A DNA stretch of 64,000 nt, from the NCBI GenBank assembly GCA_013115135.1, contig JABANP010000065.1, forward strand, positions 113,773 through 177,772. Reading direction: 5' to 3'. The position numbers and the translations under genes were made by a program. The DNA is from Perkinsus olseni. Lineage: Eukaryota > Perkinsozoa > Perkinsida > Perkinsidae. Below, one piece after another: positions 58,908 to 64,000 of this stretch (position 1 is its first letter; every line of letters starts with the position of its first letter). The notes beneath the pieces are model-generated. The model was not told the origin of the DNA and searched no databases. It saw only the letters and a list, made by a program, of their open reading frames with translations.

Positions 58908-59204
58908 ATGGTCTTCTTGCGGCGAGGGGATACTGTCAAGATAAAGGGGCTGGAGCGGAAGCCACAGTTCAACGGCATTATCGGAGAAGTTTTAGATGTA
59001 TACTGGGGCCCAGGATCTCCGATGACATTACGAGATAGAGTGATTGTGCCTCAGGTGGATGAAGAGGGGCGCTCGGCTCGCATCGTGATCTCCCGGAGTG
59101 GTCGGAGATCGGAAATGGCCGTTCGATTGCGGAACCTTGTTAGGAGTTCACGCTCATCGTCTTCGCCACTAGGAGCGCGCAATTCAGGGAAGGACATTGG
59201 ATAA
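58908..59204 (+). CDS. Small KOW-like protein with LTR-derived tail, 98 aa
   Basis: The ATG at 58908 opens a 98-codon frame. GDTVKIKGLERKPQFNGIIG followed by EV and, at the end, MAVRLRNLV has the pattern of small KOW/SH3-like domains that recur in protists (a GL-x-RPELNG core and a closing RPENL). The domain seems complete at about residue 78. The last 20 residues (RSSRSSSSPLGARNSGKDIG) and the stop are encoded by the 3' LTR of the adjoining retrotransposon, which starts at 59138. The native C-terminus was therefore replaced, or the original stop lay within a few codons. Binding partner is unknown. Confidence 0.65.
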   Translation: MVFLRRGDTVKIKGLERKPQFNGIIGEVLDVYWGPGSPMTLRDRVIVPQVDEEGRSARIVISRSGRRSEMAVRLRNLVRSSRSSSSPLGARNSGKDIG

Positions 59205-59389
59205 TGCAATAATAATAACCAATACAAACCTGCATCAGTGGTGAGATAGCGTTATACACATTAACACGATATACTTAGCATCACTGCCGGATCTTTGGGG
59301 ACAGACCGTTACAAAGATACACGAAACGGTCAAGGCGAGGCGAAAAGTGTGGCATCAAACGGAGCGAAGTATCATCATTATCATTATCA
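59138..59389 (-). repeat. 3' LTR (left copy), 252 bp
   Basis: On the minus strand it begins TGATAATGATAATGATG right after the purine tract and ends CTCCTAACA, giving TG...CA termini. It matches 63770-64000 over the visible length. It overlaps the end of the KOW-like ORF. Confidence 0.85.
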
Positions 59390-59405
59390 TCCTCTCCCCC
59401 CCTTA
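59390..59405 (-). other. Polypurine tract
   Basis: The minus strand reads AAGGGGGGGAGAGGA directly before the TG of the 3' LTR, the expected place for plus-strand priming in LTR elements. Confidence 0.75.
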
Positions 59406-60590
59406 AGGAAGAGTGTAGCCGGAGCTTGGTGGAGCTTTGCCGTAACACTTCCGCACATTTCTGCAGTCTTGGAGAGAACCGTCGCTGAGAATAACAGTCT
59501 GGCGACCAGGCTTGTGGGTGATGGTGTAAGGACCAGACCAGTGGGTACCGAGAGGACCGTGAGAAGTAGATGGGCGCCACTTCAGTACAGAGTCGCCGAT
59601 CTGGACACTTGTTGACCGTCGGGGTTGGTTGCACTGCGAAATTGGATCGATGGCAGGCTTGACATTGTCAGCGTCACCAAAGATGGCGTCAAGGCGCCTG
59701 TTGCAAACTTCGACGATGTCCCGGAGTCCGGTGGTCCGGGACCCGGACCACATCACTGAACGACTGCGAGAATGATGAGGTGGGGGATGGCATGAACCGT
59801 CGGAGCACAGTGCGGGACTCGCCGAACCTCAGCATAAAATGAGAGATGTTGTCGGTACCGGGGATGATGCGAGAGTTGCATCTGAACAAGGCCTTCGATA
59901 GGTACCGGTCCTACTTGTGCTGAACGCTGTCACAGAGGCATCTTAGGGTGGCCTTCAAGGAACGATGGCATCGCTCTAGTTGGCAATTCCGCCACGGACA
60001 ATAGACTGGCATTTTCCAAGGGCGGATGGAATAGGAAGAGCACCATGACAAGAAAATAGAGCTGCCAAATGACGATCCATTATCGCTGGCAACTTCCTTG
60101 ACCCGGCCGTAAATGTCCAACACATTCTTCTCCGGGGCGTTGCAGATCTCGTAGGAAGTGAGCCGAGCACGGTGAGTATGAACCTGAAGCCGCCATCGGC
60201 ACCGCGAGGTGAGGGTGAGGGTCCGACGATGTCAACGTAGATGAGCTCCATGATGTCCTGACGGTGTCGGAGAGAACCCCCGTTGAGTTTCGCTGAACTC
60301 ACAGCACGTGAGAAGAAACAGCGACATGACGAGACAACCTTGGCAGCGACGGTGGAGAGACCGATGGCGTAGAAGACCTCCTTGACGATGCTGAGTGTCT
60401 GCTTGAGACTGCAGTGTCCGCGTTCAGTGAGTAGACGAGTGATAACGTCGCGAGCATAGGCTCGAGGTACAACGTATCGGTCCTTGACCGTGAGGACGCC
60501 GCAGTCATCGATTATAAACTTCTTGGGGTTCACGCCATGAAGATGTTGTCCTTCGGAGAATTCGCTCTGGGCGTTGGCCAGCCACCGCAA
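59403..60590 (-). pseudogene. Retrotransposon integrase region
   Basis: The frame ending at 59976 has an HHCC zinc-binding region (GHCSLKQTLSIVKE then SSCRCFFS) and the first catalytic Asp (MELIYVDIVGPS). The second Asp (VASDNGSSFGSS) and the Glu (CQLERCHRSLK) lie in the frame at 59911-60123, so at least one frameshift separates them. The frame 59403-59756 encodes a C-terminal part (VQIGDSVLKWRPSTSHGPLG). The breaks mean that no intact integrase is encoded. Confidence 0.75.
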
Positions 60591-60859
60591 GGCGTCGATG
60601 TCATCGTCGTGAGCAGGAAAAGGCTTCGAGGCTGCTCGGGATCGGCATGCGGAGAATATGCCGTGTAGGGTGGATACCGGTGTGAATGATGAGGAGAAGG
60701 TGCGCTTCTGCTCGTGGTCGACGTCGGTAGTCTCGGCGGCACGGCAATCCGCATGACAGGAGCAGACCGTAGGAGTGGGAATTGATGTAGATGGGACCTC
60801 CAGAGATCTGGCGATGGCATCGGCGATTGCGGAGAGGCTTCCACGCGCGGCCCACGTCG

Positions 60860-61817
60860 TCAGATGTACACAACGCTGCTAGGTCTGCCACTTGGCGAGG
60901 TAGCTTCCGATGCCGAACTCAGTCTCAACGGAATGCCAGTGCTTCCCGACGTTGGCGTTGTCAGTGACGGCGACGACTTTGCCGGAGAGAAGGCACTGGT
61001 TGTTGTGAATGATGTTGATAGGGCAGCCCGTTCACGCCAGGTGCTTGATCTGGAGGACTTGATCTCGAAGAACCTTTCGCCGCAGACACGGAGTGGCAGA
61101 ATGGCGACGCGATCTTCGGGAAGGTCGAAGATATCACCGAGGTTGGGGATGCAGTTGAATACAGCCTTGGAGTAGGACGCAAGCTCGTTCGTACCAGCGG
61201 GCACCTCAAAGACTTTGAAGATGATAGCGCCATAGCTATCGTGGTTGGCGTCTACCACAGCGAGAGTGCCGACTCCGTCGTTACTAAGGGAACATGGTAG
61301 AGTGCCAGCCAGATAGGCACGGAGTAGGAGTTTGAAGGCATCGGAGATAGCTGTGGTGAGTGTCTCGAGGAACTCCGTGGTTGTAGAGTCATCCTGGCAG
61401 TGCTTTGATGGCTTGGTTCGACACCTGGAGAGCACTGATGGTGTTGAGGAGAAGGTGCCCCGAGAGAAAGTTGAAGACCCCGGTCCAGTTCCTCAGCCAT
61501 GAGAGACTATTTTGACGAAGTGCTCCAGTGGTCTGCTTGGGCCGTCGATGACTTCGTCGCTTGGAAGGGGCCTTGCCGTTGAGAAAATCGTTGAAGGCAG
61601 TGTTGAAGGTAGCTTCAGTGATTTCTCGCTTGGCAGGTAGGGGTCGGTCGGTTCGGCCGTGTAGCAGTAGGCCACAGAATGTCGTCGATCTCGCCGGTGG
61701 CTGGGACTTCTGCGGGTTGATGATGAAGCCGTGGTTGACGAGAACGTCGCTGAGCACCTTTAAGGCCTTCTCACCGTCAACGACGGTGTGTGAAGAGACC
61801 AGAATGTCATCTTGCAC
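60860..61817 (-). pseudogene. Retrotransposon RT C-terminal part and RNase H
   Basis: VLHVQDDILVSSHTV (61.8 kb) is the RT active-site turn with the DD pair, followed by VLVNHGFIINPQKSQ. The frame 60860-61435 holds an RNase-H-like start (LAVVDANHDSYGAIIFKVF). The frames overlap with shifts. Confidence 0.7.
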
Positions 61818-61941
61818 GTGGAGGACAGTGGCAGCAATACCCTCGGCGGCCAGCTTGGGGTTGATGGTAGTGTCGAGCAGGGTAGCAAGACCTATCTAAA
61901 ACGCCAGTAATGACCATCGCCAGCCTTGGGATCCCATCCCA

Positions 61942-62316
61942 TCAGCCGAGGTTGGCAGATGGGACATTCTTCAACAAGTTGGTGGTTGTCCGTTGATGTT
62001 GCTTGTAGGAGAACTCATCACGCTGCTTACTGTCCTTAGGGATCTCATCGCCAGGCACGAGGATGAAGTTGCCGGAGTCATCAAAGGTCAACTGCAATGA
62101 GTTGAGGGGTCTGGTGTCGATAACCAGGCGATACCGAGAGGAGAGTTCGGTATCACTAACAGGGACCGTTTTCAGTTGACTTTTCCCATCAGCACGGTCA
62201 AACTTGTCGATTAGTATGGGCCCGCAGACGATGGGTAGGTCAGAGTCTTGGACTCGGCGAACCTTGCAGTGCGCTCCCATAGCGCAAACCTTCTGGTGGC
62301 TGATCTCACCATCCAC
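61942..62316 (-). pseudogene. Retrotransposon RT N-terminal part
   Basis: SSRYRLVIDTRPLNSL resembles the first RT motif (R-VIDxRxLN). The frame stops at 61942. Only about 125 nt separate it from the QDDI motif, so most of the RT fingers and palm, including the first catalytic Asp, appear deleted. Confidence 0.6.
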
Positions 62317-62494
62317 TTAAGTGCGCTTGCGCTGGGCAACGCGGTAGCCTACCGCCGGTAGAGGCAGACAGTGGCATTGCCAATGGGGTCGATGTCACAG
62401 CGAAGCCGTTTGGTGAAGTTTGCTGAGAGTCGGCCAGTCGACCAAACCTTTTGCACCTCTCGTCCTTGCGAATGATCTGGTCGGAGCTGGCTTT

Positions 62495-63728
62495 TCAGCG
62501 AGCCGCAACATGCTCAGGTTTGAAACAGCGAAGGCAAGAGTCCTTCGCTAGGCCGAGCTCAGCTGCTACGGCCATGCATAGTGCTATGACGTTGGGGTCA
62601 TCATCGACGTTACGGCCCTTGTTCTTGTCACTCTTGGGAGCTGACTTGGTGAGTGGTTTGATGTCGGGGAGGTCGTCGATGACGCCCAGTAGAGTGACTT
62701 TGAAGGTGTCGAAATCCATCTTATTGAGCGGATCAGTCAACGAGGCGGCAAGAATGGCCTTGGGATCCCTCAGACCCTTTTTAAGACGCCGGATGATGGA
62801 AGAGCTGCCTCATCGGGGACGACCGACTGCTTGACATGCCACAGTTTCTCGAACCGGGTGCAGTAGTCGAGGGTGGACTCGGATGGCTCTTGTGACAGGG
62901 CGTCGAGGGAGTTCTCCAGAGACCTAAGCTCAAGGTTTGTGTTGTACCGTTTGTCCATGACAGTCCATACCGCAGAGATGCCGTTGTCAATAATAGCATC
63001 ACGTGAGACTTTGTTGCGGATGGTGGACTTTAACGGCTCGATGATACAATGTAGGGCAACCTCCGCAGCGACGTCATTTGGAAGTGAATGATGATGACGT
63101 AGGAGGTCGCAGAGCGCGACGCGCCAAGGGAAATAGGCACCGGTAGGTTGCCGGAGAAGAGGAGGTGTTTGGGCACCGTATCACCGACGATGGACTTGAC
63201 GGTTCTCCTGACGACATCGCGGGATGAGACGACACCAGTGATGTTGTTGTGGTTGGTACCGTTGGAGGCAGTAGCTACGACGTTGGTCGGTGGTGTCGTA
63301 GTGCCAGTAGGGACCGCAGATGTTGATCCCCGATACGACGAGTGGCTCGAGGTGATCGGATGGGCAGAGACGGAGCGCACATTGGACACGGCGGTGGAGA
63401 TGCCTTTACGCAGATCGAGGCGTCCGACTAGGACTTTACCACCGTCGAGGTCAGCAGCAGCAACAAGTATAGCCCAACGTATCACCGGGGTGAGCCAGCA
63501 TAAGTCTTCCTCACCAGCAGAGTCTAGGTAGACCAGTTCTTCGGTCAACCAGGCGTAGGAATTCTGCCAGAGGTCACAGATCTCAGGGCCGTTGTGGACT
63601 GCGTGACAGTCCGCTAGGAAGAGCGCGTTGTCTCGGAGCGTCTCCCGTAGTGTCTCACCGATGGGAGTGAGGGCTTGTGAGTATTGATTGTCGGTCTCAG
63701 TGTGAATCTGCACCTCTAGGGCGAGCAT
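62495..63728 (-). pseudogene. Retrotransposon gag region
   Basis: The frame 63030-63728 gives a Thr/Ser-rich N-terminal gag-like segment. The adjoining frames contain SLENSLDALSQEPSESTLDY and FEKLWHVKQSV, typical of retrotransposon gag. A knuckle-like CLRCFKPEH follows near 62520. Frames change several times. Confidence 0.55.
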
Positions 63729-63769
63729 GTTGGCGATGAGAGCTCTTCTCTCATAGTTGTCCCCATAGT

Positions 63770-64000
63770 TGATAGGAGTTCACGCTCATCGTCTTCGCCA
63801 CTAGGAGTGCGCAGTTCAGGGAAGGACATTGGATAATGCAATAATAATAACCAAATACAAACCTGCATCAGTGGTGAGATAGCGTTATACACATTAACAC
63901 GATATACTTAGCATCACTACCAAATCTGTGGGGACAGACCGTTACAAAGATACACGAAACGGTCAAGGCGAAGCGAAATGTGTGCCATCAAACGGAGCGA
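63770..64000 (-). repeat. 5' LTR (right copy), cut by the window end
   Basis: The sequence matches 59138-59368 with about a dozen differences. Its inner end on the minus strand is CTCCTATCA, keeping the CA terminus. The outer end would lie about 20 bp beyond the window. Confidence 0.85.

Larger units (their letters stand above)
59138..64000 (-). mobile_element. Ty3/gypsy LTR retrotransposon, degenerate, runs off the window
   Basis: Order on the minus strand: 5' LTR (right), gag, RT, RNase H, integrase, polypurine tract, 3' LTR (left). RT-RNase H before integrase is the Ty3/gypsy order. Coding parts are split over several frames, and the RT is internally shortened. The two LTRs differ at roughly a dozen positions over about 230 bp, so the insertion is not very recent. 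No target duplication can be checked because the right end lies outside the window. Confidence 0.85.

Overview
The window looks like nuclear DNA of a protist alveolate, most probably a perkinsozoan (Perkinsus-like). This is an inference. It rests on the many introns of about 48-50 nt, an ankyrin-bromodomain gene of the type known from Apicomplexa, lineage-specific secreted families, and the absence of bacterial-style operons. Many genes here are spliced, so most of those between 27.8 and 56.2 kb are visible only after joining exons.

Layout. 2.1-4.5 kb: two secreted paralogues of unknown function, one frameshifted. 5.7-27.4 kb: a tandem array on the minus strand of six secreted FAD-linked oxidases (berberine-bridge-enzyme type) with Ser/Thr-rich linkers and Cys-rich tail modules, plus one decayed relic. 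Two copies carry 21-bp minisatellites coding mucin-like stalks. A small secreted plus-strand gene and a decayed sister copy sit inside the array. 27.8-31.9 kb: a spliced Golgi pH regulator (GPHR/GPR89) gene. 32.3-35.8 kb: a three-module repeat protein. 36.8-37.8 kb: an unidentified spliced gene. 38.3-40.7 kb: a spliced aldehyde-dehydrogenase-like gene. Nearly all genes to this point are on the minus strand. After a divergent gap at 40.7-42.3 kb the rest read plus: an ankyrin-bromodomain protein (42.3-47.0 kb), a tRNA-Gly-like gene on the minus strand (47.4 kb), a multi-KH RNA-binding protein (48.6-52.3 kb), a mitochondrial-type DnaJ with zinc finger (53.0-56.2 kb), a hairpin-rich spacer (56.2-58.3 kb) and a small KOW-like ORF (58.9 kb). 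A degenerate Ty3/gypsy retrotransposon on the minus strand fills 59.14 kb to the end, and its 3' LTR supplies the last codons of the KOW-like ORF.

Two features recur. First, single-base indels break many otherwise well-conserved reading frames, including a homopolymer in the bromodomain exon, so either assembly error or young pseudogenes must be considered. Second, several plus-strand introns begin GTAGTG and several hold tRNA-like B-box/T-arm sequences 17-24 nt before the 3' splice site.
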